NCBI GenBank assembly: GCA_046349775.1
Contig: JAXMBS010000010.1
Location: forward strand, 37,601-101,600
Source: JAEUIG01 sp046349775
GTDB taxonomy: Bacteria; Planctomycetota; Planctomycetia; Planctomycetales; Planctomycetaceae
DNA length: 64,000 nucleotides
Direction: 5' to 3'
Numbering within the stretch: the stretch's first letter is position 1; each line of letters starts with the position of its first letter. The position numbers and the translations under genes were made by a program. Below the pieces are notes generated by a model, which saw nothing but the letters and a program-made list of their open reading frames with translations, was not told where the DNA came from and did not search any database. This document shows, in pieces, positions 26,712 to 34,709 of the stretch.

Positions 26712-27671
26712 TCACACCTTCTCTTTCACCGTCGAACCCAGCAGCCCGGTCGGCCGTACCAGCAGCATCAGAATCAGCAGGACGAAAACGTACAGGTCGC
26801 GAAGATTCGACGAAATGTAAAACGCGCCGAACTGCTCGACCGCAGCGATAACAAACCCCCCCAGGACCGCGCCGCGCACGTTCCCGATCCCGCCAATGAC
26901 CGCCGCGACGAACGCTTTCAGACCCAGCAGCACCCAGATTGTGTGCGCCGGCTGGTTCAGGCCAGGGTATTTCATCGAGTACAGGAACCCGGCCGCCGCC
27001 GCGAGCGCAGAGCCGATGACGAACGTCAGCGAGACGATCCGATCCACGTTGATGCCCATCAGCGAGGCGGTGTCAGTATTAAACGACACGGCCCGCATTG
27101 CCGCTCCGAGCTTGGAGCGATACACGAGCAGTTCGAGGCCGATCATCAGCAATCCGGCTGTAGCAAAGATCACCACGTCCACGAGACCAATGACGAGACG
27201 TCGTGGCGCACCGTCCCCTTCTGAGAAATCCCGCTCATAGAGCACAGTATTCGGCAGCAGCGACGGCATTCGTGCCGGCTGCGTGCCGAAGAACCAGTCC
27301 AGCTGGCCGACGTTTTGCAGCAGCAGCGAAACACCGATGGCCGTGATCAGCACATTGAGCCGCGGGGCACGCCGCAACGGCTTGTAGCACGTCCGCTCGA
27401 TGACAAAGCCGATCAGGCTGCAGGCCGCCATGGAGGCGAGCAGCACGGCGGCGCCGGCCCACCAGGGGGCATGACGCGGATCGACCCCCAGCTTCGGCAG
27501 GATGTTGTTCGCCAGCTTCAGACTGATCCACGCGCCGAGAACGACGATGTCGCTGTGGGCGAAGTTGATGAACTTCAGGATGCCATAGACCATCGTGTAA
27601 CCCAGCGCGATGAGCGCGTAGAGCGCACCAACGGCGAGCGAAGTTTCGACGGTCTGCAGGAACTCGGCCAT
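26712..27671 (-). CDS. livH: Branched-chain amino-acid ABC transporter permease (LivH type)
   Basis: About 319 residues with eight membrane segments. Family hallmarks are LYALIALGYTMVYGILKFINFAHSDIVVLGAW at the N-terminus, MRAVSFNTDTASLMGINVDRIV in the middle loop, and the C-terminal GGIGNVRGAVLGGFVIAAVEQFGA. The partner of LivM downstream. The frame opens at GTG 27686, but ATG 27671 gives the usual MAEFLQTVETS start. Upstream on the same strand are a membrane protein gene and folE, without obvious functional connection. Confidence 0.92.
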   Translation of the reverse strand: MAEFLQTVETSLAVGALYALIALGYTMVYGILKFINFAHSDIVVLGAWISLKLANNILPKLGVDPRHAPWWAGAAVLLASMAACSLIGFVIERTCYKPLRRAPRLNVLITAIGVSLLLQNVGQLDWFFGTQPARMPSLLPNTVLYERDFSEGDGAPRRLVIGLVDVVIFATAGLLMIGLELLVYRSKLGAAMRAVSFNTDTASLMGINVDRIVSLTFVIGSALAAAAGFLYSMKYPGLNQPAHTIWVLLGLKAFVAAVIGGIGNVRGAVLGGFVIAAVEQFGAFYISSNLRDLYVFVLLILMLLVRPTGLLGSTVKEKV

Positions 27672-27776
27672 GCGGTGGTCAGGCACGCATCAGCGAACGG
27701 CGCGGGCGCGAACCACGGAATACAATGAAACGCCGTGAGAATCCAGCCTCAGCAGCGACTCCAGGCTCCCGGCAAT

Positions 27777-28544
27777 TCAGAGCGGCCAGTGGAATTCGCG
27801 GCCCAGCAGTGCGGCGGTCGTTTCCCCGATGAACGTCAGGATCACGGCGGCGAACAGGACGCCGGTGGCCGACTGCGTATTCCGGTACTTGAGGATTCGC
27901 AGGACCATGGCGCCGAGGACCAGTGGTCCGGCAACGCCGGCCGCCCAGCGGAGCGACAGCCAGATCGCCGGCACTCCAGACCAGTTGACGCCCGAGACGG
28001 TTGCCAGTCCGACGCCCGCGAGGATGCCGCGCACTGCCGCGGCGGTCAGCAAAAGTTGCGTCAGGCGCGTGAGCGGGACCAGCGACATGCTCGTCGCCGT
28101 CAGGTGCCAGTGACCGAGGAGCATCGCGCACACGGCGCCGCCGATCAGCCAGCTGGCACTGAGTTCGCTGGCGATCCCCAGAGTATGTCCGAACGCAGTC
28201 GCTTGCGGGAGTGACGCTGTGCCCAGCACTGCAGCGCCGGCGCCGAGCGTGATCACGGCGCAACACACGGTGCCGGCGCGGCGTCGCCCCAGCATCCATA
28301 AGACGGATCCGACAAATGCGCAGACGGCGATGGCAATGCAGATTCCCCGAACCGCCGTAGGAGACAACGGCAGGGGCGCGCCCTCCGCTGCCGACTGGTC
28401 GGCCGTCATCGTGCCGAGCACACTCAGCCCCAGCGCGACGAGCATCTGGATTCGAAAGAAGCCGACGGTCACGGCGGCGCGCGGCATCAGCAGCCAGGTC
28501 ACGCCCAGCCCGGTCAGCATCCGCAGCGCAAATTGCAGGATCAT
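27777..28544 (-). CDS. Hypothetical multi-spanning membrane protein
   Basis: 255 residues with about seven or eight hydrophobic segments and almost no soluble part. Notable residues in membrane context are FFRIQMLVALGLS near the start, LLGHWHLTATSMSLVPLTRL in the middle (two histidines and an arginine that could bind a cofactor or ions), and SLRWAAGVAGPLVLGAMVLRILKYRNTQSATGVLF near the end. I do not recognise the family. It lies between folE (70 bases upstream) and livH on the same strand. Confidence 0.72.
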   Translation of the reverse strand: MILQFALRMLTGLGVTWLLMPRAAVTVGFFRIQMLVALGLSVLGTMTADQSAAEGAPLPLSPTAVRGICIAIAVCAFVGSVLWMLGRRRAGTVCCAVITLGAGAAVLGTASLPQATAFGHTLGIASELSASWLIGGAVCAMLLGHWHLTATSMSLVPLTRLTQLLLTAAAVRGILAGVGLATVSGVNWSGVPAIWLSLRWAAGVAGPLVLGAMVLRILKYRNTQSATGVLFAAVILTFIGETTAALLGREFHWPL

Positions 28545-28613
28545 TCAGCGACCCGTTCGGCAGGCGCGCACAGTGGCGCTTCCATCAGCCCGACACCCTG
28601 GACCCTCCGCCCT

Positions 28614-29240
28614 TCACGGCGTGCGGTTGATCAGCGACATGGCCTCGGCGCGGCTCGACTGGTTCGACTTGAACAAGCCGCGGACGGCGCTGGTGACCGT
28701 CAGGCTTCCCGGCTTGGTGATGCCGCGGATCGTCATGCAGGTATGTGTTGCCTCGAGCACGACGATCACGCCCTTCGCGTCGAGCTCCTTATGCATCAGG
28801 TCGGCGATGTCGTGCGTCATCCGCTCCTGCACCTGCGGCCGCTTGCTGATCTCCTCCACGACCCGCGCCAGCTTGCTGAGGCCGACGACCTTCCCTTTCG
28901 GCAGATAGCCGACGTGGGCCACACCCATGAACGGCAGCAGGTGGTGCTCGCACATGCTGTTGAAACTGATGTCGCGGACGAGCACGAGCTCGTCGTACGT
29001 CTCCTCAAAGACTTTGCGCAGATGACGCGACGGATCGGCGTTCAGCCCGCCGAACAGCTCGGCATACATCCGCGCCACGCGCGCCGGAGTCTCGACGAGG
29101 CTGGACCGGTCGGGGTTTTCGCCGATGGCGGCGAGAATTTCGCGAACGGCACGCTCGATGCGGGGCAGATCAACCTTGCCCGCCGGCTGCGCAACGTCGC
29201 GGCTGGCTGCGCCGGTCACTTCGGGAGACGAGACGTCCAT
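28614..29240 (-). CDS. folE: GTP cyclohydrolase I
   Basis: 208 residues. The enzyme converts GTP to 7,8-dihydroneopterin triphosphate, the first step of tetrahydrofolate synthesis. Signature sequences are SMCEHHLLPFMGVAHVGYLP, containing the zinc cysteine and catalytic histidines, KLARVVEEISKRPQVQERMT, and EATHTCMTIRGI with the second zinc cysteine. LVETPARVARMYAELFGGL at about residue 50 is also typical. The length is normal apart from a short N-terminal extension. ATG 29240 is used. Confidence 0.97.
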   Translation of the reverse strand: MDVSSPEVTGAASRDVAQPAGKVDLPRIERAVREILAAIGENPDRSSLVETPARVARMYAELFGGLNADPSRHLRKVFEETYDELVLVRDISFNSMCEHHLLPFMGVAHVGYLPKGKVVGLSKLARVVEEISKRPQVQERMTHDIADLMHKELDAKGVIVVLEATHTCMTIRGITKPGSLTVTSAVRGLFKSNQSSRAEAMSLINRTP

Positions 29241-29573
29241 CGCTGTGATACTTCGAGGCAGAAATCAACGGTTTTCCAAACCCCGATAATATGCCCCGCC
29301 GCACGCCGGGCAAAGCGACCCAGCGCATCAATTCCCGAATTGCGCGCTCGGAAGGAGAGGCTCCCGGAGCGCCGCTCGTGTGCCAACGCATCAACAAAGT
29401 AGAGTTCCGTCAAACGGAATTGCTCTCAGAGCAAGGCACTTCGAGTTCCCGGTACCAGAGCAGTACGTCACCGCTCTGCGCTTGCAGAAGAATGCGCCAC
29501 GCGCCAGACTGCGACCCGACTTTGACGACGGACCGGCTGAAGCCGGTCACTACGATCGACTGTGAGACCGCGC
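29241..29573. other. Divergent intergenic region with small hairpins
   Basis: No gene seen. It contains a degenerate piece related to the GGCTCCCG repeat family near 29354-29380 (followed by CGCTCGTGTGC, as also at about 43747) and a perfect small palindrome, GACCGGCTGAAGCCGGTC, at about 29531-29548. AGAGTTCCGTCAAACGGAATTGCTCT near 29402 is another inverted repeat. Confidence 0.5.
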
Positions 29574-29951
29574 ATGCCAACCCCTGAAGAATCCCTCCTC
29601 GACGCCAGCCGCCAGCTCCTGAAATCCATCGACGCGGGCGACTGGAAGGCGTATGCCGCATTGTGTGATACGTCCCTGACCTGCTTCGAGCCGGAAGCGG
29701 AGGGGCACCTTGTAGAAGGCCTGCCATTCCACAAGTTCTACTTTGACCTGCCGCCGTCAAAGACGCCGCGGCTGTCGTCGATCAGTTCGCCGCACGTGCG
29801 GATCGTCGGCGACGTCGGCATCGTGTGCTACGTGCGGCTGGTGCAGAAGCTCGACGCCGGCGGAGCGCCGATCACCGCGACGGTGAGTGAAACGCGCGTC
29901 TGGCGCCGCGAGGGCAAGGGCTGGAAGCATATCCACTTCCACCGCTCATGA
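29574..29951 (+). CDS. CaMKII-association-domain / SnoaL-like protein
   Basis: 125 residues of the NTF2-like fold: helix ESLLDASRQLLKSIDAGDWKAYAALCDTSLTCFEPE, then VEGLPFHKFYFD, then strands around VRIVGDVGIVCYVRLVQKL and TVSETRVWRREGKGWKHIHFHRS. The C-terminal GKGWKHIHFHRS is typical of bacterial proteins similar to the association domain of calmodulin kinase II. They are probably small oligomeric binding proteins without known activity. ATG 29574 was preferred over the GTG at 29562. Confidence 0.82.
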   Translation: MPTPEESLLDASRQLLKSIDAGDWKAYAALCDTSLTCFEPEAEGHLVEGLPFHKFYFDLPPSKTPRLSSISSPHVRIVGDVGIVCYVRLVQKLDAGGAPITATVSETRVWRREGKGWKHIHFHRS

Positions 29952-29957
29952 AAGGGT

Positions 29958-30046
29958 TGATGGTTTATCGTTGATGGTTGATCGACATGTTCTCGACTTT
30001 GCAGCCTGACTGCTGTCGATAAACCATAAACCATCGACAATAAACC
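29958..30046. repeat. AT-rich word hairpin
   Basis: The left side TTGATGGTTTATCGTTGATGG is approximately complementary to the right side CCATAAACCATCGACAATAAACC, giving an imperfect hairpin of about 90 bases between convergent genes. Built from the same words as the repeats at 26566-26711 and 46711-46833. Confidence 0.7.
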
Positions 30047-30049
30047 CCC

Positions 30050-30700
30050 TCAAAACACTCCCGGCAGCAGCCGCCAGCGGACGCGGCCGGCGAATTCACG
30101 ATAGGCCGGATCCTGCAGCAGGAACCGCTCTTCGGCGATCAGCCGCAGCACCCACAGCGCGACAGCAGCGGCATACACGCCGATGTTGTACGCCGTCGGA
30201 TGGCTGATCACGTAGCCGAGGAATGCCACGACGTAGCTGCAGTACAGCGGGTGGCGGATCCAGCGGTACAGGCCGCCGGTTTTGATCCCGCGATTGGCCG
30301 GGACCATGCCGATGCTGCGGTTGAGCGACAGCATCGCGAGGACTTGCAGCGCCAGTCCGCCAATCTGCAGTGCCTGTCCGACGAGCACGTCGTGTCCCTG
30401 CACGTCCGGTCGGAAGAACACGATGGCATAGGTGCCCGCGATCCCAATCAGCCAGTCGTATAGCGAAAAGCTCGTGTCTTTCGGCAGCCGGCGAATCAAA
30501 TAGAACACGACGTCGGTGGAGACCTTGGCCAGCAGCAATAGCGTACTGAGCCGGAAGTCCGCCAGCACGGCTTCTCCCTGCTTGACTGCAAACTGCAGGA
30601 ACAGCAGCGACAGCACGACGTTGCAGGCGATCTCCCAGATCAGCCGGCCGCCGACGAGGGACCGCGGCTGGGACGACATCGTCGGAGCGGGGGAGGACAT
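30050..30700 (-). CDS. Isoprenylcysteine carboxylmethyltransferase-like membrane methyltransferase
   Basis: 216 residues with about five to six membrane segments. The C-terminal half carries the ICMT/PEMT signature: GLYRWIRHPLYCSYVVAFLGYV (RHPLY), then RLIAEERFLLQDPAYREF (EER). These motifs bind S-adenosylmethionine at the membrane surface. Bacterial members methylate lipids or small hydrophobic substrates; the acceptor here is unknown. It stands alone on the minus strand. Confidence 0.88.
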   Translation of the reverse strand: MSSPAPTMSSQPRSLVGGRLIWEIACNVVLSLLFLQFAVKQGEAVLADFRLSTLLLLAKVSTDVVFYLIRRLPKDTSFSLYDWLIGIAGTYAIVFFRPDVQGHDVLVGQALQIGGLALQVLAMLSLNRSIGMVPANRGIKTGGLYRWIRHPLYCSYVVAFLGYVISHPTAYNIGVYAAAVALWVLRLIAEERFLLQDPAYREFAGRVRWRLLPGVF

Positions 30701-31098
30701 CGCGCGGGTCGAGGGCTGAGGGTCGAGGGCTAAGGGCGAATGTCAGAATGACCAAATGTCGAATGACGCCGGGTGAACGTCTCGTCCGACATTCAGACGC
30801 TTGATCTGTCATTGTGAAGTTACGCCGTCGATTTGGACCCGTGGTCGATTTCGGCCGCGAAACGCGACTCAGCCAACCGATCGTGTTGCCTTTCTGCACG
30901 TGCGCTGTGCCTTCGGCCGATTCGGCACGACCGGCACAATCGGCGCGCTCCAGCCCGCTGTTGTGATTTGGCAACAGCGCCGCACAGTCCGTCGTTGGCC
31001 GTGGGGTCTCCCGCGACCTAGGTTTCCGCAGCGGATCAAGCGGCACGCACTTTGTGCGCCCGGCATTCTCGGTCCGCAGGCATTTGGGAGACGATTTC
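30701..31098. other. 398-base intergenic region
   Basis: The first 100 bases are word-like: GGGTCGAGGGCTGAGGGTCGAGGGCTAAGGG, then GAATGTCAGAATGACC and the complementary-looking GTCCGACATTCAGAC. From about 30900 there are inverted pieces (CGGCCGATTCGGCACGACCGGCACAATCGG). No protein gene was found. The region leads into the small membrane protein gene, with no clear ribosome site at 31099. Confidence 0.5.
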
Positions 31099-31290
31099 AT
31101 GTTGCCATTTCAGCTTTCGTTGCTGGCGTACATCGGCCCGGAGACCGCGCTGCCGGTGGCGTCTGCTCTGGCCGCCATCGCCGGCGTCTGCCTGACGTTC
31201 TGGCGTTACATCCGCATGCTGCTGTCGCGCTGCTGGCGTTTCGTCACGCGGCGCGGCGCAGAATCGCCAGAATTACCGTTGAAGCAATGA
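31099..31290 (+). CDS. Small single-span membrane protein
   Basis: 63 residues: MLPFQLSLLAYIGPETALPVAS, then a hydrophobic helix AALAAIAGVCLTFW, then an Arg-rich cytoplasmic tail. Small proteins with a YIGP start and one helix occur in planctomycetes close to type I phosphodiesterase genes (from memory). That is the case here: the phosphodiesterase gene follows 82 bases later. The function is unknown. The frame opens earlier, but ATG 31099 gives the membrane start. Confidence 0.6.
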   Translation: MLPFQLSLLAYIGPETALPVASALAAIAGVCLTFWRYIRMLLSRCWRFVTRRGAESPELPLKQ

Positions 31291-31294
31291 GAAA

Positions 31295-31341
31295 ATGCGC
31301 AAAGTCGAATGCCTCAATGAACTCATTCGACATTTGCACAT
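31295..31341. repeat. Small hairpin of the GAATG word class
   Basis: ATGCGCAAAGTCGAATG at 31295-31311 is complementary, with two mismatches, to CATTCGACATTTGCACAT at 31324-31341. It lies just before the phosphodiesterase start. Confidence 0.6.
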
Positions 31342-31372
31342 TCCTACATTCTCCACTTGCCCCTCGACCCAC

Positions 31373-33199
31373 ATGCCCCCGTGCCGCCAGGTCGTGATCC
31401 TCGGCTTCGACGGTCTTGAGCCGTCGCTGGTGGAGTCGCTGCTTGCCGCGGGGCAATTGCCGCACTTCGCGGAATTGCGCAGCCGGGGTGGCATGGCGCG
31501 CGTCGCCACGACGACGCCGGCACAAACGCCGGTCGCCTGGTCGACCTTCGCCACGGGCGTGAATCCGGGACGGCACGGGATCTTCGATTTCCTGCGGCGC
31601 AACCCGGGGACGTACCTGCCCGAACTGGGACTGACCCGCTACGAGCAGAAAAACGCATTTGTACCGCCGAAGGCCGTCAATCAGCGCCGCGGCCGGACTG
31701 TGTGGGAGCACCTGTCCGACGCCGACATTCCGTCAGTGGTGATCCGCTGCCCCTGCATGTACCCGCCGGCGCCGATCAAGGGGCGCGTCTTGTGCGGCAT
31801 GGGTGTGCCCGATCTCCGGGGCGGCCTTGGCACGCCGACGTTCTTTACGACGGATGACACGACGCAGCCGCTGGAGAGCGAGAACGTCGTGCGACTCAGG
31901 CCCACCGGTACAGACTCGTTCGTAGGTCTCTTGCCCGGTCCCCACAATCCCCGCAAAGGGGGCTCCTTTGAGTGCGAGCTGACGTTTCACGTGAAACGCA
32001 CCGAGCAAGAGGTCACGGTCCATTCCTCGGGAACGCCCGCGCAGCTCTCCAGTCCACTCGGCGGCTGGAGCAACTGGCTCCATCTCTCGTTCAAGACCGG
32101 CCTGATGCAGACGGTGCGCGGCATGGTGCGGCTGCACGTCCGCCGACTGACGCCGCACGTGGAGATTTACGCATCGCCCGTGAACTTTGACTCCGCCGCG
32201 CCGACGTTCCCCATCAGCGCCCCGGCCACTTATGCGACCGAAATCGAGGCGCAACTCGGCACGTATTACACAACGGGCATGGTCGAAGACCACACCGGCC
32301 TCGGAAACGGCAGGATCGACGAACACACCTTCCTTGCCCAGTGCGACGACGTCTATCGCGAACGGGAAGCGATGCTGCTGTGGGAACTCGAACGGCAGAC
32401 CTCGGGCTGTCTGTTCTGTCTGTTCGACACGCCCGACCGCGTGCAGCACATGTTCTGGAAGCACCACGCTGCGGCCGACGGAGAGTATCGCGACGTCGTC
32501 GCCGCGCAGTACCGCCGCTGCGACGCCACGATCGGCAAGGTTCTGGAACGCGTCGGTCCCGACACGCTCGTCATCGCGCTGTCGGATCACGGTTTCGGCA
32601 GTTTCCATCGCGGCGTGAACCTCAACTCCTGGCTGCACGGGCAGGGCTTGCTGGCGTACAAGCCGGGAACCGGCGACGAACCTGGCCGCGAGTTCTTCCA
32701 CGATGTGGACTGGTCGAAGACTCAGGCCTATGCCGTCGGTCTTGGCGGCATTTATTTGAATCGTGCCGGCCGCGAACGAAACGGGATCGTCTCCGACACC
32801 GACGCCGCTCCGCTGGCCCGGCAGATTGCCAATCGCATCGCCGGTCTGGTCGACGGGGCACGGCAGTCCGTCGCCGTACGCCGCGCCCGAGTTCGCGACG
32901 ACGTTTACACGGGCGACATGGCCGGAGAAGCACCGGATGTTCTGGTCGACTTCTCCGCCGGGTATCGCGCGTCGTGGCGAACAGCACTTGGCGGGGCAGC
33001 GGCAGATGTCATGGAAGACAACACCCGCGCGTGGGCCGGCGATCACATCGTCGATCCCGAACTGGTCCCCGGCGTATTGCTGATGAATCAGCCGTTTTGC
33101 GGCGACGGCGCCCGGCTGCTCGACATGGCGCCGACGGTGGTCAACGCACTGGGACTGCCACCGCAGCCCGCCTTCGAAGGAGCGTCGCTGCTCCCATGA
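31373..33199 (+). CDS. Alkaline phosphatase superfamily protein (type I phosphodiesterase), first of pair
   Basis: 608 residues. VVILGFDGLEPSLVE is the N-terminal metal-binding signature (catalytic aspartate in FDG), TTPAQTPVAWSTFATGVNPGRHGIFDF supplies the nucleophile threonine region, and VIALSDHGFGSFHRGVNLNSWLH the second metal site. There is no signal peptide, so it is probably cytoplasmic or loosely exported. It belongs to the nucleotide pyrophosphatase/phosphodiesterase group, whose bacterial members often act on lipid-linked or glycan phosphodiesters. The frame opens earlier, but ATG 31373 fits the family start. Its TGA overlaps the ATG of the next gene (ATGA), so translation is coupled. 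Confidence 0.9.
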   Translation: MPPCRQVVILGFDGLEPSLVESLLAAGQLPHFAELRSRGGMARVATTTPAQTPVAWSTFATGVNPGRHGIFDFLRRNPGTYLPELGLTRYEQKNAFVPPKAVNQRRGRTVWEHLSDADIPSVVIRCPCMYPPAPIKGRVLCGMGVPDLRGGLGTPTFFTTDDTTQPLESENVVRLRPTGTDSFVGLLPGPHNPRKGGSFECELTFHVKRTEQEVTVHSSGTPAQLSSPLGGWSNWLHLSFKTGLMQTVRGMVRLHVRRLTPHVEIYASPVNFDSAAPTFPISAPATYATEIEAQLGTYYTTGMVEDHTGLGNGRIDEHTFLAQCDDVYREREAMLLWELERQTSGCLFCLFDTPDRVQHMFWKHHAAADGEYRDVVAAQYRRCDATIGKVLERVGPDTLVIALSDHGFGSFHRGVNLNSWLHGQGLLAYKPGTGDEPGREFFHDVDWSKTQAYAVGLGGIYLNRAGRERNGIVSDTDAAPLARQIANRIAGLVDGARQSVAVRRARVRDDVYTGDMAGEAPDVLVDFSAGYRASWRTALGGAAADVMEDNTRAWAGDHIVDPELVPGVLLMNQPFCGDGARLLDMAPTVVNALGLPPQPAFEGASLLP

Positions 33200-34659
33200 G
33201 AATCCTCGTCATTGGACTCGATGCGGCAGTCCCCGAACTGCTCCTGCAGGATCCGGAGCTGGTGAACCTGCGCCGGCTGATGGAGGCCGGTTGCTTCGGT
33301 TCGCTGGAAAGTATCGTCCCGCCGATCACCGTTCCCGCTTGGATGTGCATGGCGACGAGCCAGGACCCCGGTTCGCTGGGAGTCTACGGCTTCCGCAATC
33401 GTCGCGACCACTCCTACGACGGGCTGGAAACGGTCAATTCGCGATCGATTCGCGCAGTGTCGCTGTGGGATCAGATCGCCATGGAAGGCAAGCGGGCGAC
33501 GATCGTCGGGGTGCCGCCGAATTTCCCGCCGCGAAAGACCAGCGGCGTTTCGGTCGGGTGCTTCCTGACGCCCGACTCACAGACGCAGGTGTTTACGTTC
33601 CCCGAGCGATACAGCGACGAGATTCGCGAACTTGTCGGCCAGTATCCGGTGGACGTGAAAGGCTTCCGCACCGAGAACAAGGCCTGGCTGCACGACGAAA
33701 TTCGCCAGATGACGACGAAGCACTTCGCCGTCGTGCGGCATTTGCTCACGAACACCGAGTGGGACTACTTCCATTTCGTCGAAATTGGCCTCGACCGGAT
33801 TCAGCACGGGTTCTGGAAACACCACGACCCGCTGCACCGACAGCATCCGGCCGGTTCCCCCTTCGAGAGCGTGATCCGCGATTACTACCGGCAGCTCGAC
33901 GAGGAAATCGGCTCGATTCTGGAACTGCTCGACGAAGAGACGGCCGTGCTGGTCGTGTCCGATCACGGCGCCCGGCGGCTCGACGGCGGCTTCTGCGTCA
34001 ACGAATGGCTGATCCGCGAAAATGAACTGGCGCTGCACTCCTACCCGGACAAGGTTACACCGTTCGCCCAACTCGACGTGGACTGGAGCCGCACGCGGGT
34101 CTGGAGCGAAGGGGGCTACTATGCCCGCGTGTTCCTGAACGTCAAGGGGCGCGAGCCGCAGGGGACCATCGAGCCGCGCGACTACGAAAAAGTTCGCGAC
34201 GACATCAAATCGCGTCTGGAAGCGACCCTGGACGACGAGGGGCGCCCGCTCGGCACGGTCGTGTTCCGGCCAGAAGAGGTGTATCGGGATGTTCGTAACG
34301 TCGCGCCCGATCTGATCGTCCACTTCGGCGGACTCGCGTGGCGGTCGATCGGCGGCGTTGGCTACCCCGAGCTGCACATTCAGGAAAACGACACCGGTCC
34401 GGACGACTGCAATCACTCGCAGTTCGGGGCCTTCGTGCTGGCAGCGCCGGGTTGTCCGCTGCTGGGCGAGATTTCGAACGCACACCTGCTCGACATCGCG
34501 CCGACGCTACTGACGCTCGGCGGCTACGACGTGCCGTCAACGATGCAGGGAACGTCGCTGCTGTCGAAAGAGAGCGGGCTGGCGGCCGTCGGCGCCGGGT
34601 ACTCGGAGGACGATGAAGCCATCGTCCGCAGCCGGCTGGCCGGCCTGGGCTATATCTGA
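33196..34659 (+). CDS. Alkaline phosphatase superfamily protein (type I phosphodiesterase), second of pair
   Basis: 487 residues. MRILVIGLDAAVPELL carries the first metal aspartate, IVPPITVPAWMCMATSQDPGSLGVYGFRNR the nucleophile region (threonine in ITVPAW), and VLVVSDHGARRLDGGFCVNEWL the second metal site; LLDIAPTLLTLGGYDVPSTMQG ends the domain. It is a homologue of the preceding gene, with a four-base start/stop overlap. The open frame continues upstream, but that part is only a shadow of the first gene. The pair may act together on related substrates. Confidence 0.9.
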   Translation: MRILVIGLDAAVPELLLQDPELVNLRRLMEAGCFGSLESIVPPITVPAWMCMATSQDPGSLGVYGFRNRRDHSYDGLETVNSRSIRAVSLWDQIAMEGKRATIVGVPPNFPPRKTSGVSVGCFLTPDSQTQVFTFPERYSDEIRELVGQYPVDVKGFRTENKAWLHDEIRQMTTKHFAVVRHLLTNTEWDYFHFVEIGLDRIQHGFWKHHDPLHRQHPAGSPFESVIRDYYRQLDEEIGSILELLDEETAVLVVSDHGARRLDGGFCVNEWLIRENELALHSYPDKVTPFAQLDVDWSRTRVWSEGGYYARVFLNVKGREPQGTIEPRDYEKVRDDIKSRLEATLDDEGRPLGTVVFRPEEVYRDVRNVAPDLIVHFGGLAWRSIGGVGYPELHIQENDTGPDDCNHSQFGAFVLAAPGCPLLGEISNAHLLDIAPTLLTLGGYDVPSTMQGTSLLSKESGLAAVGAGYSEDDEAIVRSRLAGLGYI

Positions 34660-34709
34660 GCCGAGGATGCGGGCGTCAGGGCTGTACATCTTCAAATGAG
34701 ATCGAGTGC

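Noticed and set aside
30096..31100. Long minus-strand frame upstream of the methyltransferase
   Set aside because: Arg/Pro-rich with no start context and partly antisense to itself in another frame; the methyltransferase at 30050-30700 explains the coding signal.
32341..33195. N-terminal extension of the second phosphodiesterase
   Set aside because: It is the first phosphodiesterase read in another frame; the real start is the ATG at 33196, which overlaps that gene's stop.
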